A DNA stretch of 64,000 nt from Hyparrhenia diplandra (lineage: Eukaryota > Streptophyta > Magnoliopsida > Poales > Poaceae), in NCBI GenBank assembly GCA_015847255.1, contig JADLZK010009384.1, forward strand, positions 558,001 through 622,000, written 5' to 3'. Numbering within the stretch: position 1 is the first letter of the stretch; each line of letters begins with the position of its first letter. The notes beneath the pieces were generated by a model, which saw only the letters and a list, made by a program, of their open reading frames with translations, was not told the origin of the DNA and did no database searches. The translations under genes and the position numbers were made by a program. Of this stretch, positions 9,640 to 20,619 are shown one piece after another.

Positions 9640-11060
9640 CTGCATGTCCACCCGGATTTTTTTTTTCATTTTCACTTTTTTTGAATCAACATGTTCATAA
9701 TAACTGCATGCATTTTTGAAGTGAATCTAACCCTTTTGGTCGCGTCAGTACGACTGGCCCAGCCAAACAACGTTGTTGCGCAAACACATGTGGTGCAGCA
9801 AGATCTGCCACGTTCAAAAAGTGTTTCCGAGGTGAAGATGATTTTTATATGAAATTTGTAGATCTCAATGAGACATGATCCACAACTTTCTCGTTTTGAG
9901 TATTTTTATTTGAGGACTTTAAGATGCTAACAAGATTATAAAAAGTCTCAGCACCAAAATAATCAAAAAAATTATACAACTGTGTAGTTTTGAATTTTTA
10001 CATTTAAGATCATTAAGATGCTTGAAAAAATATAATGTTTCAGCAGTATATTAATCGTGCACTAGGACTTGTCGCATCACAAAGATTATATTTTTCTTCA
10101 ACGGTGTCCACTGAAGTTTTTTTTTAATATCACACTTGTAGCTATCAATTAGGTCAACATCTTTTTTTCATTTAAAGTTTTTTTTATTCAACATGGTTAA
10201 TATGTTTAAGAAAATAATTATATTAAGGGACATATTAATCGCATCCAAAAACTTACATTTAAAAAAAAAAAAAAACCTCTATTTTTTAATTTTACATTGC
10301 TAAAAATATTTTTGGATGAAATATGTAAACCTTACCGGGAGCTACAACTTTGATGCTAAAAGTATTCTAATTTGATAATTAGTAGTCCCTCAACCCGTGC
10401 TCGCACGGGCTAGAATTTTAGGAGATATAAGTATTAGTTACTGTTTTGTACATGTGACTAATAAATAATTAATTATATTAAATTGTATGTTTAATTTTCT
10501 CTTTCAGTTTTCTAACATGTAAACATAACAAATATATTCTATAGTACATATAGTTCTTTTATACTTATTAATATGAAATTAGTTTGAAACATTACCATTA
10601 ATTAAGGTGACTATTGTTAAGCGTCATATATCTTATGAAGTCATTAGTATAAATTCGGTTTCTTCAAATTTTATAACTACTACAATTTTTTTTTTTCCTT
10701 CTCAAGTTAAGAAGTTGAAACTCATGCTTATTATATGTTACATTAAGTCACTTTTTTTTTTCGCTTTTTTTAAAATAAGGATTTTGTGTCGTAGCGTATG
10801 TTTTTAAATAATGTATAATATTAGAATAACATAAGTCATCGTGTAAAACTTGCACCACGCCCCCTTAAGATAGAGCTTGAAGTGAGATCTCTGATAGTGG
10901 TAACAATAATAACCTCAAAAGAATTTAAACACTTAAGGGTCAAACTAAATGATTTAATGAATGCTCCAATCAAGAAACTATAGTCAAGCAACTTTGAACT
11001 AGTACTAGTAATTAAGTGTCAAGCAACCATTGGTCGAGTGGATTCATCTGAAACAGCACA
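9640..11060. other. AT-rich intergenic DNA, no gene seen
   Basis: Long T and A runs, no domain-bearing frame. Phrases of the kind 'gaaatttgtagatctcaatgag' (given in part) resemble dispersed grass repeats. It contains the Helitron-like terminus at 10379-10410. Probably transposon debris. Confidence 0.5.
10379..10410 (-). mobile_element. Helitron-like 3' end
   Basis: On the minus strand a perfect 7-bp-stem hairpin (CCCGTGC-GA-GCACGGG, 10394-10409) is followed 11 bases later by CTAA and then T. A short GC hairpin 10-12 nt before CTRR, with insertion before T, is the Helitron 3' signature. The TC 5' end was not located, so the element span is unknown. Confidence 0.35.
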
Positions 11061-11129
11061 TATGCTGTCATTCAGCAGAAATTACTGAATCAGAAAGAGA
11101 AGTTCTCAGACGGAGGCAAGCAATTAACG

Positions 11130-11260
11130 CGTAGCCAAATTTACCTGAAGCGTACGCACAGAGGGGCACACGTTTCTGTGGATACGTGTGTCGGGTCCTC
11201 CAGAGGTCGGCGGCAGCGCGCCATGATCCAGGCTTGCACGATGGCAAAGCCAGAGTGATG
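11130..11260 (-). pseudogene. decayed copy of NLR alpha exon
   Basis: The minus strand carries the alpha-exon end (KRVPLC, then the GCGTACGCTTCAG end and a GTAAAT donor at about 11141) after a diverged, partly deleted first half. The frame is shifted relative to NLR1, so it would read LCAYASG instead of LCxRF. It lies between two other tail fragments and belongs to the decayed 3' part of the array. Confidence 0.45.
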
Positions 11261-11439
11261 ACCGGAAGAGGTAATTTAGTTGTTAGGGTCAATAGACTGC
11301 CTCTGTTTTTTTTTTTTTTTTTTTGTATTAACATTTTAACCTTCTATCAGATTTTTTTATTAATTGATTAACTACGGCACCTGACGGGTACTACGCCACC
11401 ATTCACTAGGATGAAAGAAATGACCTGAACCAATAATTT

Positions 11440-11810
11440 TGAAGTGAAGGCAAACGGATGGAATCAACTGGAGGATTATAAGAAGAAAGCAGAGTGTTTA
11501 CATGCTGTTTGGGTCCACAATAATAAGAAGAAAGTGGAGGATTATATCAAGGTAATACTCTTCTTTTGTACAAGCAGTTGGCAAAATTCATATGTTCCTA
11601 TTATGCCAATGACACATTCCTTGTTGTGGCTCTTTGTCTGGTCCGAATTAGAATCTGTTTACATGCTGGATACACACAGCTGCTTCGGTCCACTGATCCG
11701 ATGAGGTCGCGATGTTGGAGGCTTCACTGTAGTGCAGGCAATCTTGCCGTGGAACCAGGGAGCCAAATGACGATAGGCGGCGTTTCACCTGCAAGCATTG
11801 CCCAAACATA
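11440..11810 (-). pseudogene. decayed copy of NLR beta block and following sequence
   Basis: 11690-11800 on the minus strand aligns with the beta block (YRHLAPWF still legible, then an indel before the CLHC box, and DQWTEA-like DNA). 11450-11600 aligns with the DNA that follows beta downstream of NLR2 (about 32650-32750). Frame breaks show it is not coding now. Confidence 0.4.
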
Positions 11811-12333
11811 CCTATGTCACACAGGATGAATCAGTAACAGAGTTGCGACTATGAATGCAGCAAGGGGAGTCACATGACACGATCAGAACATGCAGTCAGC
11901 TGAAACTAATGGAACAGTACCACTACTGGAATATGCCATGGAGAAATATGGAATATGACATACTACATATGTCACTATTATTTAAGGCAATATGATTATG
12001 GCATGCACTGTCGTAAGCCTGCTGAAAATAGTAAAGTTATACAACATATATTTTTGCAATCTGTGTACATGTCCAGTAGCAGATAGAACAAATTTTGCCG
12101 TGTGCTATATGTGTCCAAACTCTATAGCATCAACAAACAAGGCCCTAATACTGCAGTAAAGTGAACATAAAGACGCTGAGCAGGCTAAAGAAAAAGCAGA
12201 GTCAACGTACAGTAAGAACAGAGGACGTCTTGTTCTGCACAAGCAGCACAAGCAGCTACCACGAAGTACAGACGGAGATCAAGGAATAGCCAAGATGCAT
12301 GTACTCACACTAAGCTTTTGACGTTTACTCCAG

Positions 12334-12469
12334 TCATGCCCAAAGATGCATTGTACGTGCTGAATATGCTTCGGTCCACTGATGTGATGGGGTAGCGAAG
12401 TGGTCGGCTTCACGGCAGTGCAGGCACGCTTCATTAAACCAGTGATTCAAGTGACGATAGGCATTGCAT
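12334..12469 (-). CDS. NLR1 beta exon (Cys/His-rich C-terminal end)
   Basis: A GTGCAG acceptor precedes 12469. Splicing from the alpha donor (198-bp intron) keeps the frame and gives RCNAYRHL, a Trp, then EACLHCREADHF and HQWTEA, ending TMHLWA at TGA 12334-12336. The spacing C-x4-H ... C-x2-C-x4-H would suit a metal-binding fold, but no known zinc-finger family was recognised. The matching exons at 33081 (NLR2) and 20785 keep the same length and cysteines. Confidence 0.45.
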
Positions 12470-12667
12470 CTGCACATTTTGGCCAAATACTACGTTACAC
12501 GGGATGAAATGTTAAACAACTTGCAACGTCCGATTTTTCAAGCATGCACGATTCTTCATAGGTGAATTAGTTGAAACGGCACATGCAGTCAGCTGAAACA
12601 ACAGAAAGGAGTACCAAATGTTCTCAGGGTGGAGACGATCAAGCAATCAACACTTAGCCTAATTTAC

Positions 12668-12782
12668 CTGAAGCGTACGCAGAGGGGCACAAGTTTGTCT
12701 GCATGCATGCGCTCTCCTGTCGGCCACTCATCTTCAACGGGACATGTATCGGAGTAAGCAGACCACGCGCGATCCATGCTGG
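12668..12782 (-). CDS. NLR1 alpha exon (C-terminal extension, part 1)
   Basis: The LRR exon ends GCCAAAG/GTAGAT at 12874. A TCCTGCAG acceptor ends at 12783, a 91-bp intron. The joined frame stays open for 38 codons with EDEWPTG and ADKLVPLCVRF, then a CTTCAG/GTAAAT donor. Read through, translation stops at once on the TAA inside that donor (12664-12666). Spliced, it continues into beta. The paralogous NLR2 exon has the same borders, phase and core text. Function unknown. If exon 2 is not spliced, the protein ends IAKGR. Confidence 0.5.
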
Positions 12783-15700
12783 CTGCAGGAGACGAATTGA
12801 ACTGACTGAATTAAACTAAGAAAACAGAATACCAGAAAATAAAATATGTTGGATGAAGCCTTTTTTTATCTACCTTTGGCAATGGCAGAGCGACTGATAT
12901 TTGTCTCGAAGGAGAAAGGATCCCTTGTATAGAGCACATACCACTTCCTTGGACTGCCTTTATCATTTGCATAGGCCTTGACTTGCTGGATATGGCAAAA
13001 CTTGTGCGACTCTGGACCAGATTTCCCTGCTGCTATGCATGTGAGCAGGGATAAGGAACAATCCAGAAGCAAATGCCTTGGGTTCACATCCTGCAGAATC
13101 CTGGGGAGTGTTTCCATGTCATAATCCTCCAACTCAAGTCTTTGTAGTGCAGGCATGCCCTCTAGTACCTTCATCTTTGGGCACTTGACGATGGCGAGCG
13201 TCTGCAGTTTTGGGAAATTACTAATCCTCTCCAGGTCAGTGTTTGTAAACACGTCGAGGTGGACAACATACTGAAAGTTCTCCAGAGAGCTTAGATGCTT
13301 GACATCATATATAAATAATTTCTTTAAAGCCTTTGCATGGAAGGCGAGGCCAGGTGGCACACGCCTCAACTTGCACATTTCGAGTTTAAGCAACTCCACG
13401 ATAGGCATTCCTTTTACTTGTTCCTCCCACATCCATTCTTCCCAGTCCACCATTCCCACAAACCGCAGCTTCTGCAATCTAGGAAATGCAAGACCTAACT
13501 GTTCGTTTGGTTGCACAAATTCATGACCAACGTACTTGATGGCTGGGGCACGAACGATCTGTAGGAGCTCCAAGCAGGGGAGCTGACTCAAGCCACTAGG
13601 AAGCTCTATGCAGCAGGCCAGGTCGTCCATCATTAGAATCCTCAAGCTCCTAAGCGGCATAACTGTTGCACCAGGCATCATCCATCTTGGGAGTCGCTTA
13701 CCAAAATAGCCACTGATTTCAAGGTTTTCTAAGCCAAGTGGAGGGCAGAGCTCATCAAAAACCTCCTCAATTTGCCTCTTCTCTTTCTCTAATATCCCGT
13801 CTTCCTCTTTTACCAACAAGCCATCATCTCCAAGTCTACTGGTGCAATTCAAATACAAAGATCTTAGGTGATTCTTTCCATAAAGTTTGGCCTGTATAGA
13901 AGGTGAGGAAGAAAGTACATTCTCCAAATATTTGATACCAAGTTCTGTTAGCTGGGAGAGAGGTCCTAGTTCCTCCAAACTACAGTGATCGCATTCCATG
14001 TGGGCTGGAAACCCATACAATTTCCTTAAAGAAGTTAGGCCACAAAAACCCCTTGGTATAGCACTTATATTTGTCCCTAAAAGTCCAAGATACCTCAAGT
14101 CTTGTAGCATTCCAATGCTACTGGGAAGCGTAGTCAAGCTCTGACAACCACGGAGGCTAATGTATTGCAGTAATTTCAACTTACCAATGTTTTCTGGTAA
14201 CTTAGATACATTACTGTTTTCTATTGACAAATACCTCAAATGCTTGAGCTGATACATGGAATCCGTTAGTGTATCAAAATTTACACTGTCCAAATGCAGT
14301 GTTCGAAGACTTGAAAAGCAAAGAAATGAATCACCTGGCTTGATCTCAATATTACCAACCAAAATAAGTGTTCTCAGTGATACTTGTGTTTGTAGAGAAC
14401 TCCACTCCAAATCATGTTGTTCTGATCCATGGTTTTCCAGAGATAATCGATTAAACTTTTCTGATTTAAGTCTGTCAATCCCAAATCTACTATTGTGAGC
14501 TATGAGTGCTTCGTCTCCTAACACATTCTGAGCAAATGACCGGACAACATCATGCATGTTGCAAACTTCTTGATCCACATAATTCACATCTGGCTCAATA
14601 AGGTTCCGCTGTATTAACTCATCATAGTATTCCCTTCCAATTTCTTCTAGGTCACCTGAAGTTCCATGAACAAATCCTTCACTAATCCACATGCAAATAA
14701 TGTCACTGACATTAAACAATTTTCTCTTAGGAAGGAGGGAGTAGTGCAAAAAGCAAGGTTTCAAACAATGGTCCAGATCTTCATAGCTAAGATATACTGC
14801 ATAATTTAACTCTTTAGGCATTTGTGACACTGACCACAGAGAATCATCTAACACCTTCTGCCAGTCTGTGTGTCCTATCCTTTTCAGACGCAGGAGGCCT
14901 CCCATTACTTTCACTGCAAGAGGTAGGCCATCACATTTTTCCACAAGTCTCATTCCAATATCCTGGGGCTCATCATTTATGTCTCTAACAACCTACAACA
15001 ATTTCAAACCAATTAGAAGATAATATTAATTTCTTTGGCATGAGAGATATCATATAAATGCATATCACATAAAAAGAAACCAAATGCGAGTCTTCTATAT
15101 TCCAAATGTCCTTTTGCAGACCAGTATATGTCCACAATAAATTTGTAGGATGTTTCCTAGTCTGAAGCAAAATCAACTTATAGTACAACATGCTGCAGTC
15201 ACTGCATCAATTCTGAACCGTATCTCAATAAATTATGTATAATAGGCCAACCTCAATAGTAAGGAAAAATATTCACTGCAAGGTGGCACATTAAGAAACA
15301 GACGCAAAGTTACTAATAAAGAATTACTTTTACATGCTCCAAAAAATAGAATTACTTTTACTATAAGTGGCACAAACCCATTTTACTTATTTTGGGTCAG
15401 CTCTTAATTAAATGTGTACCCATAGTAGGCTACCTAGCATCTGCTTGATAATAAGATTACTACCATGGAAGCTGGGCACTTTGTTTCGTTATATTATGAA
15501 GGTCACCACTGTAGAACTTGGTGTTTGTAAAAACTAAAAATTTGCAACTACAACAAAAAATTTTGTTGTACTATTAAGAGAGGCAAAACAAAGTGATTCA
15601 CCAAAAAAACAAAATGTATAAATACTGTAAAGTATTAAATGTATGGGTTAGTTTGTACCTGCTTCTTGAGCAGCAACCAAGCATCTTCGTGCCCAAGTTT

Positions 15701-16678
15701 GTCAATACGATAGTAGGGCTCCTCTGCCTTCATCTCACGTGCTACTATGTCATTTCTAGTTGTGACCAGCACATGGCTACCTTCAGCTAGCATTGCATTG
15801 ACAAAAGGAGTTCTAAGAACGCCTTCCCATATACGGCTGTCCCAGACATCATCCATTATTAAAAGGTTTTTGTCCCTTCAAAGTTTCTATTAGAGTCTGT
15901 TCTAGTGACTCCTTTGAATTTCCACAATCGTAGTGGTTTCCACCAGCTAGGATAATAACTCTCTTTAACATTTCACTATCATCAAAGCCTTGGTTGACAC
16001 TCAGCCATATCTTCTTCTTGAACTCTTGTTTTATGACTTCATTGTTGAAGATCTTTTGAGCAAGGGTGGTTTTACCAATCCCACCAACTCCCACGATGGA
16101 GAAAACCATTATTTTCTTGGTTTCATTGTTGTTGGTAGGATACTTCTTTGTTAGCATTTCCACTATATTTGTTGTGTCCTCTTCGATCTTCTCACCAACC
16201 AAACCAATCTCAACAAGGCTCCTTGATGTTTCACGGGTACCAGAACCATATGATACCACGTTTCTTCCACGGTCCTCATAAGTACCAAGGTTGATGAAGT
16301 TGAAAGATGCAGCGCGTGCCTTGATGCCATCTAGCTTCTGGTTAAGGTTCTTGATGTGGCTACCAATATCATGAGCCTGTAGGGGATTCCGTATGCAGAA
16401 GAGCAACGGGTTGAAGCATCCGGCATCATGCCTTGTGCCTCGCTCCATGGCCTTGAGCTGGCACAAGTCTAGGATGTCGGTGGAGCACAAGTTTGGACAC
16501 TTTGGTCAGTGATGTTCCTTCTATCAGCATCAGCAAGGAAGTTCCTCAGATCCCGAAGCTTGGTGCCCATGTTATCAATCTCATTGGACACCCCAAGCAA
16601 CATATGCACCTCTTCCTTTGCCATCTCCATCAGCATGTTTTGGATGTATGACGCCAAAGCATCTAGGACACCCACCAT

Positions 16679-17276
16679 GATTGAGAACTTCAGTTTCTGC
16701 TGTAACAAAATTTGTACAAATGTCATTTTTTTTGACGAATCAGCACAAAACCACATGAATTCCATCAGGGCACTCAAATTTCGTAGAACAATGATATGAG
16801 GCACCTGCGATCTATACATTGATCCATCACGGGACTACTACTGACTTCACAGTGATTGATACAACCACATGACAGTAGGCACTATATGCGCCGATCTAGC
16901 TATGCACAAGCAGCTGCAGAAACATAACAGATAAGGAGACGAACCTGAGGGCGATCACTGAGCAATGGCTAGGCGAGGAGGCAGTGCCTTTTGCCCTTGG
17001 TCGTGGAACAGGATCTACGGGTTTACGGTTAAACAAAAACCGTGATGAAGGGAGGATTCTGTCGACCAGACCAACTAGATACTACTGCTGGACTGTGGAG
17101 TGATGATGGAGGAGTAGCAAGATGGATTTAGGTTCCGTTGTGAGATTCTTACCCGCATGGATTGCAGTAGCTGCTTGGTGGTGACTTGAGGGAAGATGTT
17201 GGTCATCGGAGTAGGTAGTGGTGACAGCGCAAGGTGGGAAGGAAACTGCGTGGCAGCTTCGATTTGAGTGCGACAT
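16679..17276 (-). other. NLR1 5' leader with probable introns
   Basis: On the minus strand the leader shows a donor CGG/GTAAGA at 17153, a donor CCTCAG/GTTCGT at 16945 and an acceptor TTACAG a few bases upstream of the ATG at 16678. An upstream frame starts at 17276 (MSHSNRSCHAVSF) and reads to 17153 before the first donor. The same sites occur in NLR2 (37627, 37410). A spliced leader with an upstream ORF is plausible; no TATA box could be assigned. Confidence 0.4.
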
Positions 17277-17744
17277 TATGTAGGAAGTTAAACAACACTA
17301 ACACCAGACTAACTTAAGATCTAATTTAAGTAAACACAAAAGCCACGGATTGGTGCACTGCAAAAGCTGCTGTTAGTGTTGCAAGTTGGAAGTTAAATAA
17401 GAATTTGATCGCCCATCTAAATGTCTAGCTAGATGCACCAGGTAGATGCGACGATGGTGTACACTTACCTGCACCGGCCTCTAGTGATTGGCAGCTTCAC
17501 ATACGTGTGACAGCAATGTGTGTCGATACCATTCTATGCTGGTTGCTTTATCAAATGTACATTTTGGTGAATTGTACTATAATTTGGAATGTAAGAACTA
17601 TTATCCAGGTGGATATCCAAACATAAACTAAGATTTGTGCAATCTATTGTTCTGGTCTCTGCACCAAAAAAAAAAGTTCATTTAATTTATTATAAGCCAC
17701 TTTCTGCTTTTTTACTTTTTAATAAAAATATATCATTAGAATCA

Positions 17745-18260
17745 TCACCTTTGGTGGTGGAATGAGATGCTTGGGATCATTCCAAAATGGTCACGACAAA
17801 TCGGACTAAGCGTGTTTGTTGGATGAGGATGACCCCTATCTTGACTAAGCGAGGCTCTAGTCTTGGTCAATGTCTACCTTTTTAATGCACATTTGGCGAA
17901 CTCACCCGAAGTTATTATAGCAGCCATATAGAACTTTGAAGGGTAAAAAAGGGGCATATAATACTTTGGGTCACCATCTCACCCACCTCACGATCACCGA
18001 GACACCGAGTTATGCATATTTTGTTGCCCCTTGCCATCGTGACGTTTTTCATACAATATAATTGGTCGCTGCTTGCAATGAGAGCTGTTTCGTCATCGCT
18101 AAATTATTGCAAGTTTGTATGCTCACCGGCCATCCTGGAGCCTTGCATTGGTATTTTTGCGGCAAGATATTTTTCTGCACAATTATTGACGGACATTTAG
18201 TTCAAACAAGAGAGGGGCGCTTGAAGCAAATATTTTTGGCCCAGATACTTTGTATCAAGC
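17745..18260. repeat. old internal duplication, half X1
   Basis: Resembles 18905-19800 (X2) in the same order. Shared landmarks include CTTTGGTGGT, GGGGCATATAATACTTTGGGTC, TTTGGTCGCTG-like text, TGCACAAT/TATTGA and CAAATATTTTT. Divergence is much greater than between the two NLR units, so this tandem duplication came first. No coding frame of note. Confidence 0.6.
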
Positions 18261-18339
18261 CTGAACGTAGCATCGCCGCTCACCTGACCAAAATCGTCGT
18301 CGCTTGCCTTCCCGTGTTCCTGCTTTAACAAGCGTGACA

Positions 18340-18700
18340 CCCTGTTAGAATTGCAGGTCTCGCGCGCGCGCGTTCCCTCAGTCTATCGCCCCGGTCACGG
18401 CGCCGCCAGTTCTCGTTGCCCAGGTCTAGCTCGCCAAGAAGCCACAGACGGCCAATCATCGGAGATTGCTTGCAGGCGCGGGAAGAGCAAGTTGCGATCC
18501 CATCGAGTCCTTCTGGGGTCTCACGGCACATAACAACGACGGCGGCACGCGCGGGAGGAGTAGGCACGCGGGGGAGTCTCCGCCGTGGGAAACCACAAAT
18601 GCCAAGCCTCGCGGACGCGTGCATATATGTGCGCCTTCACCCTCTATTTGCTAACTCAAGCAAAATATGGCAAACCACAGTTGCCAAGCTGTTCTAGAGT
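18340..18700. other. GC-rich block between X1 and X2
   Basis: Locally GC-rich DNA with open frames on both strands (minus 18325-18624 is the longest) but no recognised domain. In copy 2 the same block (40882-41412) is bounded by inverted-looking ends (GCTCCATCTCCAGCGC and, reversed, AGAGCAACTTCAACAG). These resemble the ends of grass PIF/Harbinger MITEs, so it may be a transposon that captured a gene piece. Copy 1 has lost the left end. Confidence 0.3.
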
Positions 18701-18727
18701 AAATTTTTATGTCCCCGCCCCCTCCCC

Positions 18728-18748
18728 CACACACACACACGCACACAC
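18728..18748 (+). repeat. (CA)n microsatellite
   Basis: An imperfect CA repeat of about 20 bp. The matching place in copy 2 (near 41350) lacks it. Confidence 0.8.
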
Positions 18749-18904
18749 AAAAAGACAAGAATGTCAAACCCAATTGCAAAACTGTTGAAGTTGCTCAAAT
18801 ATTTTGTCCCGGGTTGTATATAACTCTAGTTCCTCCAAATTCTTAACAATTCGATCAAGCTGAATAGAGGACATTCATTATTTTTTTCAAGAACCGTAAA
18901 ATTA

Positions 18905-19800
18905 TTTCTCTGATTAGAAACAGTCAACTTTGGTGGTTGAATCAGATGCCACGGACTATTCAAAATATCAACATAAATCAGACTCACCGTATTTGTTGAA
19001 TGAAGGTGGAACCCTAAGGGTTCTGAGGTCAGGAATGTTCCGGCAACGAACGCATATGTAATTTTTATACACTGCTCTCAACCAGGATTTTTTCTTGTCC
19101 AGAACAATCCTAAATAAACGAGCCATCTTGACTAGGGGAGGTCAAGTCGTGCTGGCCATTCTCTATTGTAAATGTAATGATATATGCCATTTGACAAACT
19201 TCTCCGAATTTACCAAGCATATAAATTAAATGTAGGAGGATAAAGAAAGGGGCATATAATACTTTGGGTCGCCATCTAGTACTGTAGCCTAGCGCGAAAC
19301 TATGCATATATGCCAACGAGTTGTTTCCACTTTCCACCTCACCATCAAGTTTTTCAAACATTTGGTCGCTGTTTGCATGGAGAGCTGTTTCCCCATTCCT
19401 AAATTATTTGCATTAGCTTGTACGGCCACCTGCCATTTACTGGATACTTGCATTGGCATGTTTGTGACCAGAGGTGGAAAGCAGACAGAAATTGGACATC
19501 CATAAATTTTAGCAAATGAAATAGAAATTTTATTTTTTGATAAATCTCTTCCTACCTAATTCATTTTTTTTTTGAACTGGAGGGTATCCATTGGACATCC
19601 ATGGACATTCAACTCGCACCGATATTTGTGACACATTTGTTTTTGTGTCTATATTTGTGACACGTTGTTGTCTGCACAAATATTGATGATTTGATGGAGA
19701 ATTATCCATCATCTAGTTCAAACGAGAGAGGCCGGGGCACTTGTGATGCAAATATTTTTCGCCCAGATACTTTTGTATCACGCCAATAAGACAAGTGGCC
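18905..19800. repeat. old internal duplication, half X2
   Basis: Diverged partner of X1 (17745-18260). The pair recurs in copy 2 at about 40170-40725 and 41503-42400. The nature of the repeat is unknown. No gene is seen in it. Confidence 0.6.
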
Positions 19801-19812
19801 AAGAAGTTATAA

Positions 19813-20166
19813 GAGCATCTCCAGCGTTTGGCAAATTGTACTTGGCAAAAGTTGCAATTTGCCAAGACCGCGAGATCTTTGTCAAGTTAAATCAAACCTC
19901 ATCTCCAATGGTTTGTCATTTTTAACTTGGCAAACCCAAATTAGTGGCTGCATGCGACATACATGGGAGAGAAGCACGCGGCGCACGCAGGAGAAGAGTT
20001 TTGCCAAGTCGAGATTCACTTGGCAAATATGCGCGGTTTGGACCCTCAAATGCCAAGTCTCACCAATTTGCCAACCCAAATGCCAAACCATTGGAGAGGA
20101 AAATTCATAGATTTTGGTATAAATATGGAATGACAAGGCTAAAACGCCAAACCGCTGGAGTTGCTC
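19813..20166. mobile_element. Tourist-like (PIF/Harbinger) MITE
   Basis: Inverted ends GAGCATCTCCAGCG and, reversed, GAGCAACTCCAGCGG are flanked by TAA at 19810-19812 and 20167-20169. Copy 2 has the empty site (GTTATAACTTTG near 42395), which confirms the borders. Inside, the phrase 'ttggcaaat' recurs in both orientations. 354 bp, no coding capacity. Confidence 0.85.
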
Positions 20167-20619
20167 TAACTTTGTTATTTCAAGTAGTGGTTTGTAGTCT
20201 ACCTTGAGTTAGCGAGGGTGCGGTGCGGTCCCGCCGTCTGGAGACCAGAAAAAGCAAGCACAGCCTCTCACGCGTTCAGGTCAGCCATTCTGGGCCGTAA
20301 TATAATAGCGAGTGTTTCTCTTCATGGACCTGGGTTAATTCCCGGCCCATCCTCCCTTCCTCGGCCGTAGCGGCCTCTTCGGCAGAAGCTGTTGTTGTAT
20401 CGTGAACAGGAGCGGTGCTGCCAAGTTTTGTTTTCTACTCGTTGCTGGAGTTGCCGTAGCGGCGAAGCATGGCCAGGCGGGGAGAATAAGCCTGTGTAAC
20501 CGAATTGAACAGGTGTTGAATAACAGAAGCCTGAAACCGTCCTCAAACTTGCTCTTCACTGCTCTGTTCTTCGGAACTCGCCCAAAATTCTCCGCTGAAA
20601 TCCCTCCCCCAAATTCTAG

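Larger units (their letters stand above)
12334..16678 (-). pseudogene. NLR1, CC-NBS-LRR resistance gene, frame-broken
   Basis: NLRs sense pathogen effectors in the cytoplasm and trigger immunity. Exon 1 (16678-15659) starts MVGVLDALASYIQNML (Rx-type coiled coil) and holds the P-loop GVGGIGKTTLAQ, IWLSVNQGFD (RNBS-A), MDDVWD (kinase 2) and VLVTTRNDIVAREM (RNBS-B). It ends WLLLKKQ at a CAG/GTACAA donor. After a 666-bp intron, exon 2 (14992-12874) gives CDGLPLAVKVMGG (GLPL), LKPCFLHYSLLPK (RNBS-D), CNMHDVVRSFAQ (MHD) and about 450 residues of LRR. Two breaks: a 28-bp net deletion at 16484-16496 removes the EDVID region, and an extra C at 15865-15866 shifts the frame just before kinase 2. Exon 2 is fully open. 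Two small 3' exons follow (separate entries). Confidence 0.88.
12334..20603 (-). repeat. segmental duplication, copy 1 (NLR1 and upstream)
   Basis: NLR1 plus its upstream DNA is paralogous to 32930-43253. Outside the genes, long stretches are nearly identical (for example 17341-18250 against 39780-40690). Homology ends together at 20603/43253. Insertions present in only one copy (MITE 19813-20166 here; LINE-like and two MITEs in copy 2) postdate the duplication. Confidence 0.85.
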
